This document shows positions 41,969-50,157 of a stretch of DNA of 64,000 nt, one piece after another; within the stretch, counting starts at the first letter, position 1, and each line of letters begins with the position of its first letter. Where the stretch lies: contig NMRB01000346.1 of NCBI GenBank assembly GCA_002633025.1, positions 48,313 to 112,312 on the forward strand, in the 5' to 3' direction. This DNA is from Notospermus geniculatus (Eukaryota; Nemertea; Pilidiophora; Heteronemertea; Lineidae). The position numbers and the translations under genes were made by a program. A model generated the notes under the pieces. It was not told the origin of the DNA. It was given only the letters and a program-made list of their open reading frames with translations, and did no database searches.

Positions 41969-42725
41969 CTATCGTAAAAGAAGAGCTAACCCAACTAATG
42001 CACTAGATACACCAAATACAATGAATTTCATGTTTTCGTGATCCTCTGTTGCTTTAGCTTTTTCGGTAGCTGTTTGACCTGTGGTAGTTGTTTGACTTGT
42101 GGTAGAACTGGTAGTTTTTGATTGGGTTTTCTTAGATTTTGTGGGCGATTGGGTATTCGCTTTTGTTCTCTTTGTTTTATCTGATCCTCCTTCCATATTT
42201 GGTGTTTTTTTCGTTTTTTCTTTATTTATATCCTGTTTTCCGGGTAACATATCAGTAGTTGCTATTTTGAGTTTATTGTTATACCCATCTACAACACCGA
42301 GTTTAAAACGCATATCTGAACTAATTATATAGAGTTTTGGACCAATAACATAATCTAATCTGACATGCATATCAGTTACTGCATTCTGGTAATTTGTAAT
42401 CGATTTAGGAATATCGGGGTGTTTATTAATTGAATTATCAAGTAAAACTAAAAACTGTTTCTGTGCGGTAAATCGAATCGTAAATTGAATTATCAAGTAA
42501 AACTAAAAACTGTTTCTGTGCGGTAAATCTTCTATCAGATTGCCCAACTAATGATGTTTTGACTGTTGTTTGTGCTGATAAAACACAATAAACATAATTT
42601 CTAATTGAATCATTCAATCTTACAATTCCAATATTTGTTAAACCTTTAGAAGTTGTTGGTATGAATTTCATATATCTTGGATAATCTATCTGTTTTAGAA
42701 CATCAATAGTGTTCTCACTTTTCAT
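41969..42725 (-). pseudogene. Polinton gene broken by a 47-bp repeat; C-terminal membrane anchor
   Basis: The N-terminal piece starts at 42725 (MKSENTIDVLKQIDYPRYMK; GIVRLNDSIRNYVYCVLSAQ) and reaches RRFTAQKQFLVLLDNSI. There the DNA repeats 47 bp with an offset of 55, shifting the frame. The second copy of TAQKQFLVLLDNSI continues in another frame to 41969: MHVRLDYVIGPKLYIISSDM, a Lys/Thr/Ser-rich linker and a membrane segment (FIVFGVSSALVGLALLL). The original was a single-anchor protein of roughly 225 residues. It is unrecognised beyond that. The start lacks TAAATG. Confidence 0.65.
42428..42529. repeat. 47-bp direct duplication causing a frameshift
   Basis: Copies at 42428-42474 and 42483-42529 are identical (AATTGAATTATCAAGTAAAA to GGTAAATC), offset 55 bp, which is not a multiple of three. 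Confidence 0.9.
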
Positions 42726-42741
42726 CTTTTTATCAATTAAT

Positions 42742-43581
42742 TTAGGTGTAAATCCGGTGAGAGATTTTTTTGTATTCTTCTTTTCCTTTATCCCAATCTT
42801 TTGTAAACATAGGAGTTATTTTACCTGGTGACTCCCCCTCTTGTAAATAATGCCAGAAATTATAATGTGGGTCATAATCATAAGGCCAAGGTTCATCAAT
42901 GTAAAATTCTTGATCATCACTAATTCCAAATTCTTTCTTTATGAAATCATAATTTCTCATGTTTATGTAATTATCCATTAGATTGTATGATTTCTTTTTA
43001 TCATCGGATTTATCACCAGGTTCATCATCATCGGTTTTTTCGTTAGTATCTGGAACTTCCCCTGGAAGTGGGATTAATAAAAATCTGAAAATTCTATTTA
43101 TTTGAAAGTATAAGTGAAATCTATAAACTGATTTGATTAATGGAACGTTACTGTTAATTTCATTTAGAGAAATTCCACAACCTGTTGTTGCACACCAAAC
43201 AGCCATGTTAAATTGATTCTGATAAAAAGTGAGTTGTTTTTTTTTAAATCGTGCAACATCTTCTTTATTCTTAAAATTGATACTTTTTGGAATAATGTTT
43301 GGTAAATTAGCTGTGAAATATAGGGTGTCTGTGACATAAACTTTAAATTTTGAAATATCAAGGATTCCATGTTGTATAACTTCTAACTCTATTCTATCTG
43401 GATTATCAGCTGGTATATCTAATTTTTTAAATAGATCAGCAAGGGTCATATCGTCCCCAAGTGATGATTTTTGTTTTTGATATAAATATTCTAAAGTTTT
43501 TCTAAGTAAATCATTAACCGGTAGAAATTTAATTACATCAGTAACTTTAGCGGAGTCGGCGGGTTTCTGTTGTTGAGACAT
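42742..43581 (-). CDS. Conserved Polinton protein of unknown function
   Basis: 279 residues with an intact frame. The most distinctive block is FYQNQFNMAVWCATTGCGIS (about 118-137), followed by SVYRFHLYFQINRIFRFLLIPLPGE-type sequence, an acidic Asp/Lys linker (about 180-200) and an aromatic-rich tail (PWPYDYDPHYNFWHYLQ). The first block recalls a protein recurring in animal Polintons beside capsid genes. No enzyme motif or membrane helix is evident. The start is TATATAAATG. The gene begins directly after the stop of the candidate minor capsid paralogue, so it sits in the structural block and may be a virion protein (inference). Confidence 0.6.
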   Translation of the reverse strand: MSQQQKPADSAKVTDVIKFLPVNDLLRKTLEYLYQKQKSSLGDDMTLADLFKKLDIPADNPDRIELEVIQHGILDISKFKVYVTDTLYFTANLPNIIPKSINFKNKEDVARFKKKQLTFYQNQFNMAVWCATTGCGISLNEINSNVPLIKSVYRFHLYFQINRIFRFLLIPLPGEVPDTNEKTDDDEPGDKSDDKKKSYNLMDNYINMRNYDFIKKEFGISDDQEFYIDEPWPYDYDPHYNFWHYLQEGESPGKITPMFTKDWDKGKEEYKKISHRIYT

Positions 43582-44571
43582 TTATATAGATGAATTTTCG
43601 ATTGGTGGAAGTTCTATAGTTTCAAGAGTAAAATGGATCATTACCGGGGTTTCTCTAAAATTTACAACTTTTCCATTTTTATCAGTTATCTGGAATTTTA
43701 AATGATTAGTTAGTTTATCTACTCTTCTTATGCAATTTTTTGGGTTAAATCTTTGAAGTTTTATCTGATCACCATCATCAACTGGTATAGAGCATAAAAT
43801 ATCTGAATAATTATTATTGTAGAGAGTATGTTCCTGATTAATTAAGTTACAATTTAGAAAGAGATTAGTAATGTAAAATGGTAATGGTTTGGTTGAATAA
43901 TATTTTCCTTTTTTAGTGAATTTTTCTTGTTTAAATCCAAACCATTTATTAACTATTTCTATTAAACGGGTTATTTTGAGATTATATCTGGTTTTTCTCA
44001 TTTTAAACAACAAATCTTTAGTAGTAAAAGTTCTACCCTCAACTTCGACAATCTCAAAATCACTCCCACCTTCCTCGCTCAAAAGCATTCTCAAATTAAA
44101 GTATTTATCTTCTGTTAACTCAATAATAATGTAATTATTATTATCACAATAAATTTTGATATAATCTATTCCAGCCTTTTTGATAATCTTCTGCCACGCT
44201 TTACAAAACTCATTTAAACTAAAATGTTTGTTAAAGGGGAAGTGGTTTTCTTTTTCCCCACTTAAATGTGATCCATAATAGTTATGATTTATTGCAACTT
44301 CCATACAACGATTGATGTCTTCTGTTGATGAATATTTTTTTCTACAAGCATCCTCGGTGTTTATAACTTCACCTTTTTGATCCCATTCTTCAGTGGTTAA
44401 AAAATGAAAAACTTTTACATCTTCTGGGAGAAAATCACCTGTCCACCAAGAATTGTAAAAGGAAATACTTTTTAAAGTAATAGATCTTATAAAATGAAAA
44501 TGTTCTAAATAAAATTCAAATATAGCTTCTTCACAATCTGATTCATCGATAAAATAGTTTATGTTTGGCAT
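43582..44571 (-). CDS. Candidate minor capsid protein paralogue, longer form
   Basis: 329 residues. The last third (about 225-325) parallels the 254-residue protein at 45691-46455: both have a [HN]C[DN][IL]IN[QT]EH-L-N----SDI----PV block followed by LRLWITDENNRKINF / LKFQITDKNGKVVNF and a final hydrophobic strand. The N-terminal two thirds differ and are rich in aromatic and acidic residues. The beta-strand pattern and neighbourhood fit a jelly-roll capsid component, but this is inference. A diverged copy of its C-terminus lies outside the element at 51236-51571. The start is AATTAAATG. Confidence 0.55.
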   Translation of the reverse strand: MPNINYFIDESDCEEAIFEFYLEHFHFIRSITLKSISFYNSWWTGDFLPEDVKVFHFLTTEEWDQKGEVINTEDACRKKYSSTEDINRCMEVAINHNYYGSHLSGEKENHFPFNKHFSLNEFCKAWQKIIKKAGIDYIKIYCDNNNYIIIELTEDKYFNLRMLLSEEGGSDFEIVEVEGRTFTTKDLLFKMRKTRYNLKITRLIEIVNKWFGFKQEKFTKKGKYYSTKPLPFYITNLFLNCNLINQEHTLYNNNYSDILCSIPVDDGDQIKLQRFNPKNCIRRVDKLTNHLKFQITDKNGKVVNFRETPVMIHFTLETIELPPIENSSI

Positions 44572-44661
44572 TTAATTAGGAGTAAATTGGTGGAGCTGAT
44601 GGAAGCAACGATAGTGGCTGTGTGGTATAATAATAGTAATTATAGATATGATTTACAGCCA
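44572..44661. other. Only sizeable intergenic spacer of the minus-strand block
   Basis: Ninety bases between two genes. It contains GTGGCTGT and its complement ACAGCCAC (44613-44663), a potential weak hairpin. No other signal is seen. Confidence 0.35.
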
Positions 44662-45345
44662 CTACTGGCTCTTTTTCAACTTTTCTATCATCTCTGATTG
44701 GGCTAGTTTCTTTCCTTCTTCTAAAAAAGTCTTTTTAAGAGCTTCCACATCAACGTTTTGGTTAACAGTAGCAGTTTCCTTTTGTTTTTTTCTTATAGCA
44801 TTTTTGAGGGTAATATATTTTTCTTTTTCACTAACTATTAATGAGAATTCTTCTTGAGTAATGTGAGAGTCTGATAAAGCTCTACTGATTAAGTTATTAA
44901 CTGTGTTTAGTTTTGAGATAGCTAACATTCCTATTTTTTCATGTTTTTCAATTTTACTTTGAAATCTTTTAGCAAAAAAATTTAAAGTTGAAGAAATAAG
45001 TGCACCTCCAATTGTTAAAGCTCCTAATGCCATTCCAACTGGAGCTGCAATTACACCTGCTAATGCGGTTACACCAATTGAGCCTGCAGCGACACTTGTA
45101 AAATTTAAGACATGATTGGTATAAGAGAAACCGTTAAATGCTTTCATATATTTGGAATGTATTGCTCTCCTAAATTCTATTTCACTCTCAAAAAATTTTT
45201 TTATTTCTGAGATATGTTGTAATCTAAATTGTGTTGGGTCTGGAACCTCCGGTTGTGGTGGTTGCGGGTTATTATAAGGTGGTGGTGTAAATGGTTGTAT
45301 AGTTGCGGACAACTGTGGATATATTTTCTTGTCTTCGTTGGCCAT
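44662..45345 (-). CDS. Conserved Polinton hydrophobic/coiled-coil protein
   Basis: 227 residues: a Pro-rich head (about 15-38), a helical part with EFRRAIHSKYMKAFNGFSYT, a long hydrophobic Gly/Ala region (about 83-122, LAGVIAAPVGMALGALTIGG), a KHEKIGMLAISKLNTVNNLI block and DSHITQEEFSLIVSEKEKY, with a charged coiled-coil end. This order is familiar from unnamed proteins of animal Polintons. The hydrophobic stretch could insert into membrane, as in capsid-internal membrane-active proteins, but that is inference. The start is ATTAAATG, and the stop of the preceding gene lies 4 bases upstream. Confidence 0.6.
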   Translation of the reverse strand: MANEDKKIYPQLSATIQPFTPPPYNNPQPPQPEVPDPTQFRLQHISEIKKFFESEIEFRRAIHSKYMKAFNGFSYTNHVLNFTSVAAGSIGVTALAGVIAAPVGMALGALTIGGALISSTLNFFAKRFQSKIEKHEKIGMLAISKLNTVNNLISRALSDSHITQEEFSLIVSEKEKYITLKNAIRKKQKETATVNQNVDVEALKKTFLEEGKKLAQSEMIEKLKKSQ

Positions 45346-45349
45346 TTAA

Positions 45350-45676
45350 TTAGTAAGAAATAGTTGAGTCTGGGGTAGGTTCAGGTTTAGGTCTTGGTTT
45401 AGGTTTGGGTTTAGGAACCGGTGGTTCAGGCACAGCTAGCGCTGTATTAGGTGGTTTAGGAGGTTCGGGAATTTTAGGTGGTTCTGGTTTAGGTGGTTCT
45501 GGTTTAGGTGGATTTTCAGGAATAACCCAATCACCATCAATTAATACAGGTTCGGGTACATCGGGTTCGAAGGCTTCTGGTTTTATAACCATTCCACTCG
45601 CAGTTGTAAGATTTGTTTCCTCTAACATTTTTTGCCAATTTTTCGGTCTTTTAGAATATCCCCAATATCTACTCAT
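45350..45676 (-). CDS. Small proline-rich Polinton protein
   Basis: 108 residues. A short N-terminal part (RYWGYSKRPKNWQKMLEETN) precedes a tail of PEPPKPEPPK and PKPKPKPRPKPEP repeats. No domain is recognised; the tail is probably an extended spacer or a protein-binding segment. The start is GTAAATG. It is packed between the capsid-type genes with 4 bases to the next gene. Confidence 0.6.
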   Translation of the reverse strand: MSRYWGYSKRPKNWQKMLEETNLTTASGMVIKPEAFEPDVPEPVLIDGDWVIPENPPKPEPPKPEPPKIPEPPKPPNTALAVPEPPVPKPKPKPRPKPEPTPDSTISY

Positions 45677-45690
45677 TTACTAGAAAGAAA

Positions 45691-46455
45691 TTACTCAGAT
45701 CTTATAACTAATTCATACTGAATATCACCTTCGTTGAAATTTATTTTTCTATTATTTTCATCTGTGATCCAAAGTCTCAACTTGTTAAATCTTTCCAGAC
45801 AAGGTCTTGCTCTCATACCACTTGTGTTGTATTGTAACAATTCTCCGAAATCATCGCATTTTTTAACTGGTAATCTGACAAATATGTCGCTTCTCTTACC
45901 ATTATTGAGCATATGTTCAGTGTTAATTATATCACAATGGATTAGAAAATACTCAAAAGGTTTAAAATTAACAGGAGTATCGCCTTTTATTATTCCTTTT
46001 GTTCTATCTTTTGCAATTGGTCCTGTGTATCTATTATAGAGTCCTAATAATTTTTTTGCATTTTCTTCTACAAGTAAACTGTAATCAGCAACGGTTTTTC
46101 CTCTCTCTAAGTTAAATATAATTTCTATTTTACCATCATAGGAGTTTAAATCAAAGCTTAAACGATTCCTATCTAACCCTCTGTTCTGAAGTTGATTTTT
46201 AAATTCCTTGGTAAATCCTGCAAAATCATAAAACCCATCTGGTATGTTAAGATGTTTCCCTCGTCGATCTATATAAATAACAAATGTATTATTATTTAGA
46301 TCATCTGAAATATTGTAAAAAGTACAGGGTATTCCTACATAAATAATTCTGATATTTTCTACATTTTCTACTTCTTCATCTAATTGAACTGTTAAATCAT
46401 TTGCTTCTTGATCAGGATAATCCTTTGAATTAATCATTAACATTTTTTCCTTCAT
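45691..46455 (-). CDS. Candidate penton-like minor capsid protein
   Basis: 254 residues with an intact frame. The N-terminus (MLMINSKDYPDQEANDLTVQ, then VENIRIIYVGIPCTFYNISD with an N-rich turn) has the shape of Polinton minor capsid proteins, which are single jelly-rolls forming the pentons. It ends in the HCDIINTEHMLNNGKRSDIF block and WITDENNRKINF shared with the 329-residue paralogue. Its job would be to close the five-fold vertices of the shell built by the major capsid protein. The assignment is from motif likeness and position, not from a computed alignment. The start is TATAAATG. Confidence 0.6.
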   Translation of the reverse strand: MKEKMLMINSKDYPDQEANDLTVQLDEEVENVENIRIIYVGIPCTFYNISDDLNNNTFVIYIDRRGKHLNIPDGFYDFAGFTKEFKNQLQNRGLDRNRLSFDLNSYDGKIEIIFNLERGKTVADYSLLVEENAKKLLGLYNRYTGPIAKDRTKGIIKGDTPVNFKPFEYFLIHCDIINTEHMLNNGKRSDIFVRLPVKKCDDFGELLQYNTSGMRARPCLERFNKLRLWITDENNRKINFNEGDIQYELVIRSE

Positions 46456-46472
46456 TTATAGAGGTGAAATAG

Positions 46473-47143
46473 TTATTCCATAGACAATGCGGTAGAACTT
46501 TCTTGAGTTTTACAAGGTTCAACTTTGGGTTCAATTTGAGTAGGTTTTTGATCGCGCTCTGTGGTATTTATTTTAGGTTTTATTTGTGGTGTGAAAACTT
46601 TATATTTTCCCCATTTAACCCAAACAATTACACCACCAATAATTAAAACTGTTGGTAGTAATAACCATGAAAAATTATTTTCTGAGGGTTTTTCTTCAGG
46701 TTCCACTGCTGGTTCTGAAGCCGGGGCTGCGGCTTCGGGTTCGGTTTTGGGTTCGGGTTGTTTATTTAGTAAAGTTTGTTTCCTTTTTTTTAATTCTTGG
46801 GATCGTCTTCCTAATTCTTTACTCCATGCAATTTGTTTTTCTGTTCTAGATTTTTTCGGTGGTGGGTTAGCCGCATTAGTAACAGTTGGTGGTTGGTTCT
46901 TTAGGGAAAAAAACTGCAGAGGAGAAACCGGGGGGGGGGGGGGGGGNNNNNNNNNNNNNNNNNNNNNNNNNNNNNGTCTTCTTTCCTTCTTTTCATTGTA
47001 TGTTTACGTATTATGTAAAATTTTATTTTGAAAATCAATAAAAATCTAAATAAAAAAAAAAAAAAAACAGTTGGTGGGGTATTTTTAGGAGGTAAACTTT
47101 CTTCTTTTATTTCAATAGTTTCATCGCTTCGTGTATCGCTCAT
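46473..47143 (-). pseudogene. Single-anchor membrane protein split by a poly-A retro-insertion
   Basis: An N-terminal piece (from 47143, SDTRSDETIEIKEESLPPKN) and a C-terminal piece (KQIAWSKELGRRSQELKKRK, a Glu/Pro/Ala linker, the membrane helix SWLLLPTVLIIGGVIVWVKW and a basic tail) lie on either side of an insert at 46893-47065. The reading frame agrees across the two flanks once one copy of the 12-bp duplication is discounted, giving a protein near 165 residues. The start is AATAAATG. Function is unknown; a type of virion membrane or anchor protein is possible. Confidence 0.65.
46893..47065 (+). mobile_element. Poly-A retro-insertion (partly gapped)
   Basis: It ends in ATCAATAAAAATCTAAATAA and an A-run, and is flanked by a 12-bp direct repeat AACAGTTGGTGG (46881-46892, 47066-47077). 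These are the marks of LINE-mediated retroposition. A G18 run and 29 N (46947-46975) interrupt it, so the real length is unknown. Confidence 0.7.
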
Positions 47144-47926
47144 TTATTGAGATGATTTTTCTAGCTGTTCAAGTTTTGTTTTATTTGGCCTTTCTGGAAT
47201 AGTTGGAGGTTCAGTATAACCGATATTTCCCACAGTTATCAAACTCGTTGAAGCGATTGCCATTAGAGCGCCCATTTTCAAAGTTAACCATCCAGCCCAC
47301 TTATCTACTTCGGTTCTCAGAATATAATCGTTACTCAAATCTTCGTACAGTTTTTCTTCATTTTCTATTGGTAAAAACCAACTAGCTAGTTTAGAATAAG
47401 ACTTTAAAATGGTTTTACTGAAAGTATCGTTGACTCTAGTAGATAATGTACTTGTGTAAATCCTGTGAAATTTTATTAAGTCTCGTTCACACATGTTGTC
47501 AAGGTCATTAAAAGTTAGTTGTTTTCCAGTGAACTCTTTTGTTTTACCAGTGGCAACTAAAACCTCTAGATCTCCTTTAGCTTGTTTAGCTTGTTCAGAC
47601 AAGATCTGACTAGAATTAACAGAATTTTGACAAAAATTTGTACAAGGATTAACTGGTTGTTGATTTTTTGTTACATTTTGTGTTTTTTTAGTTGGGTCTA
47701 GTTGGTTTCTAGTTGGAACAAAATTAACTGGAATTGAACTAAAATTTTGATTAAAATTAACTGGTAGTTGATTTTTTGTTAAATCTTGTTGATTTCTTGT
47801 TAAATCTTGTTGACCACTGTTAGTTGAGTTCGTTGCCCCTAGTTGACCACTGTTAGTTGAGTTAGTTGATAACAAGCCTAAATCCTTCATTACGTTGTCT
47901 ACTATTTGTGTTTCACTATTATTCAT
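47144..47926 (-). CDS. Asn/Gln-rich Polinton protein with C-terminal hydrophobic segment
   Basis: 260 residues. The N-terminal ~110 are low-complexity repeats (STNSTNSGQ, NQQDLTKNQ, NQQPVN). The remainder is ordered-looking (FTGKQLTFNDLDNMCERDLI; KTILKSYSKLASWFLP) with a hydrophobic stretch (about 219-240, ALMAIASTSLITVG) and a charged tail. I do not recognise it. The start is AATTAAATG, with its ATGA overlapping the stop of the ATPase by 4 bases, so expression of the two is probably linked. The next gene starts directly after its stop. Confidence 0.6.
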   Translation of the reverse strand: MNNSETQIVDNVMKDLGLLSTNSTNSGQLGATNSTNSGQQDLTRNQQDLTKNQLPVNFNQNFSSIPVNFVPTRNQLDPTKKTQNVTKNQQPVNPCTNFCQNSVNSSQILSEQAKQAKGDLEVLVATGKTKEFTGKQLTFNDLDNMCERDLIKFHRIYTSTLSTRVNDTFSKTILKSYSKLASWFLPIENEEKLYEDLSNDYILRTEVDKWAGWLTLKMGALMAIASTSLITVGNIGYTEPPTIPERPNKTKLEQLEKSSQ

Positions 47927-48471
47927 TTAATTAGTAAGAAATCGTGTGGAAATTGTAGTCTCATAACTAATTTTGTTGTTTTATTATCTTTTAACTCTGT
48001 GATTACTTCGTTTCGGATTTCTTTGGGGATAATGGCGTTTTCTTCTAATGCTTGCTTCATAGCTTTTTCATCTTTGTTAAAGAAAAGCACTAACAATCTG
48101 ATATTTTCTCGAAAATCTTTTACAATTGAATTATATTTTTGTATCAGAACCCATGTGGTTATTCCGTAATGTCGTCCACTGAACGCGAGATCACAGAGCT
48201 CTGTAGCTTTCCTCTTACTGTCTTGTAAATTCGCACAGTCATCGATTATAAATAAAGTGTTTGTACCTTTAAAAATTTGCATGCATAGCCAGAGAACCAA
48301 ATTTAGATTTGTTTTTACCAGCAACGGATTGAAAATTATGAAATTTCTGTCTTTGAAAATCCATTTTCTATTGTAAGTCTCATTATAATCAAAAGTTGGG
48401 CAAAATAAGATAATATTCTCAAAATGATCCCTGTAAATTGTTTCCAATAGGTCCAAAATGAAATAAGATTT
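47923..48471 (-). pseudogene. Packaging ATPase (FtsK/HerA type), C-terminal piece
   Basis: It begins at the transposon edge with the last two P-loop residues (KS) and YFILDLLETIYRDHFENI. It continues through Walker B (TLFIIDDCAN), then SGRHYGITTWVLIQKY with the sensor-type Gln, and FRENIRLLVLFFN. This is the A32-like genome-packaging ATPase of Polintons and related DNA viruses, which pumps DNA into the capsid. An ATG at 48481-48483 inside the transposon gives a chimeric 186-residue frame lacking a complete P-loop, so it cannot be active. The matching first 25 codons are at 49562-49636. Confidence 0.88.
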
Positions 48472-49557
48472 GACACATTCCATGAAAAGTGAGCTCAGTT
48501 AGTCCCACTGGTGCAAATAAAAAATTGTTACTTTTCATTGTTTTACACTTTACTATTGTTGAGTAGACATGTTTTGTGGTGTTCAGAAAAAGTTTCAGAC
48601 CTGGATCACCTTCTGCCAAGTCATGGGGGGCGTTTAAATTTTTTTTACCCCCACATGGACAGACAAATGGTAAAAGGTTAATTGATAGTAACGTTCTTAA
48701 CATGGATAATCAATGTCATGTCTGTCCGCATGCAAGGTAACGATCCTAACACAACAACGCCGGTGGAGGTCAAGGTCATCGGGATTTTCGCGGTTAAGAC
48801 AAACCAGTATCTCTTTTAGATCGGAAAGGTCGATTTAAACAATGAATTGTGCCGTCCTCACATACAGAAAGCGTAAATAATTGACCTAGTGGATGTTAGG
48901 AACGTTACCTGTAGCGATCGTTACTTTTGCGGACAGACAAATTCACTGGAAGTTATTGGAATATGCTCACGAAAATTCGGAGATTCCGAACATGCGTAAA
49001 CTTCCGGTGTGGGCATGTGCACCAGATACCCGTATATGAGGTGCGCCAGGGGATTCGGAAACGAGAAACACGTTGGTAAAATGTTGCGAATGTTACGGCA
49101 ACCAAGTGGACAGAAATAACGTACCTAACACTTCACCCGTCATTTACCAGGCGGAGGTTTTTCTGAACTGTTGAGCAATATGAATTAAAATTAAATCAGT
49201 CGGATAAACAAAATACGATCATGATAATCCATCAGTCATGATCATGAGACTGGCAGTTGGCCTTGTTGTGAACGTTATGCACATGGACAGATGTCCACTA
49301 ACGTTCCTAACTGGTATCCATAATGGGATCCGGCGAGTGAGAGTTGTCTGTCCACATTCCTCAATATTAACAAAAATATTTTTGGCAATTTCTAATGAAA
49401 TCAACAAACATAATAAGTAATCAGTGCTTTATTCAGTTTCCTAAAGGAATTTATCAGCAAAAGACTACAGTCAGAAAGATATTTATTACACACTGGTCTC
49501 AAAAACGGAAATTTATTTTCAACCCCTGAAGTGAGCCCACTTTTTATGGAATGTGTC
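48472..49557. mobile_element. 1086-bp DNA transposon splitting the ATPase P-loop
   Basis: Inverted ends GACACATTCCATGAAAAGTG (48472) and complement (to 49557) are flanked by ATTT on both sides (48468-48471, 49558-49561), a 4-bp target duplication. The interior contains further inverted words (TGGACAGA.., TAACGTTC). No transposase is seen. Confidence 0.75.
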
Positions 49558-49561
49558 ATTT

Positions 49562-49636
49562 GCCACAGTTCGTTACTCTAGAGATAATGGCATTATAAGG
49601 TTCAAAAATAAAAAATTCCTTAAGTTTAGAGCACAT
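49562..49636 (-). pseudogene. Packaging ATPase, first 25 codons
   Basis: From a GTAAATG start at 49636 the frame reads KEFFIFEPYNAIIS and ends in RVTNCG at the transposon edge. This is the strand before and most of the Walker A loop; the loop is completed by KS on the far side of the insertion. The first Gly usual in the loop appears as Arg. This piece is too short for automatic gene calling but fits both family and frame. Confidence 0.75.
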
Positions 49637-49888
49637 TTACAAAATGAAAATTGTGTGCACTGCGCACCTTTAATTTCGTGGCTTTAATGCGACACCACAA
49701 TAAACCAACCGATCCCTCGCGCTTGAATAGTTTTGAAAACCACTCGGGGTAAGATACAACTCGGCTAATGTATAGTTGTGTCGATCCTCGAGACTTTTAT
49801 TGTGTGTTTTGTTATGCATTGTGGAGTTGACCTGGATCGTTCCTCGAGAATTTGTTGTGTGTGTAAATGCATGGAATTTTTAAAGGTG
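49637..49888. other. Right-end spacer of the Polinton
   Basis: No gene is seen. It contains two copies of a CGATCC/CGTTCC-TCGAGA word (49784-49795, 49838-49850) and ends at the inverted repeat. It may hold the minus-strand promoter region (inference). Confidence 0.35.
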
Positions 49889-50157
49889 TTTGTATGAGCT
49901 ACAGGACTTTCAGGGTTGAAATAAAGATTTCTAAGGTATTGTTCGACAGCTAACACTGTGTCCATTTATTTATTTTGGGGATTTTATAGTATAAGGGAAT
50001 TGAAAGGACTCAGATGGATGAGATTTTATTATTTTGCAAGCATAGGTAGGTAAAAAAATAAAAATAAGCCTAAAAATAGGGATTTTTTTCAGTTTTTTTA
50101 GCCTTTTTTGCCCTTAATCTTCCTCATCTATCTGAGTCCTTTCAATTCCCTTATACT
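49889..50157 (-). repeat. Polinton right terminal inverted repeat (269 bp)
   Basis: It is the complement of 32737-33005. It carries the integrase start codon and first ~25 codons, so a 66-residue frame (49765-49965, minus) begins exactly like the integrase and then diverges at the repeat edge. Confidence 0.9.

Larger units (their letters stand above)
32737..50157. mobile_element. Maverick/Polinton element, 17.4 kb
   Basis: Bounded by AGTATAAGGGAATTGAAAGG and its complement, with 269-bp terminal inverted repeats and ATCCCT at both edges (32731-32736, 50158-50163). Six-base duplications, long inverted repeats and 5'-AG ends are the Polinton hallmark. The opposite host arm near 30149 shows the pre-insertion site with a single ATCCCT. 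Contents: retroviral-type integrase, protein-primed polymerase remnant, packaging ATPase, capsid proteins and accessory genes, split into a short plus-strand block and a long minus-strand block. It is more AT-rich than the host. Polymerase and ATPase are broken, so it is non-autonomous. Confidence 0.95.

Noticed and set aside
43916-46039. Plus-strand frames opposite the capsid-type genes
   Set aside because: They are low-complexity Ser/Leu/Phe-rich antisense shadows of intact minus-strand genes.
37253-48471. Adenain-type maturation protease
   Set aside because: I searched every minus-strand protein for the expected His and Cys motif context and found none. Absence is reported, not proof of loss.
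48472-48483. ATG at 48481-48483 as the ATPase start
   Set aside because: It belongs to the transposon end. The family-type start and P-loop lie beyond the insertion at 49562-49636.
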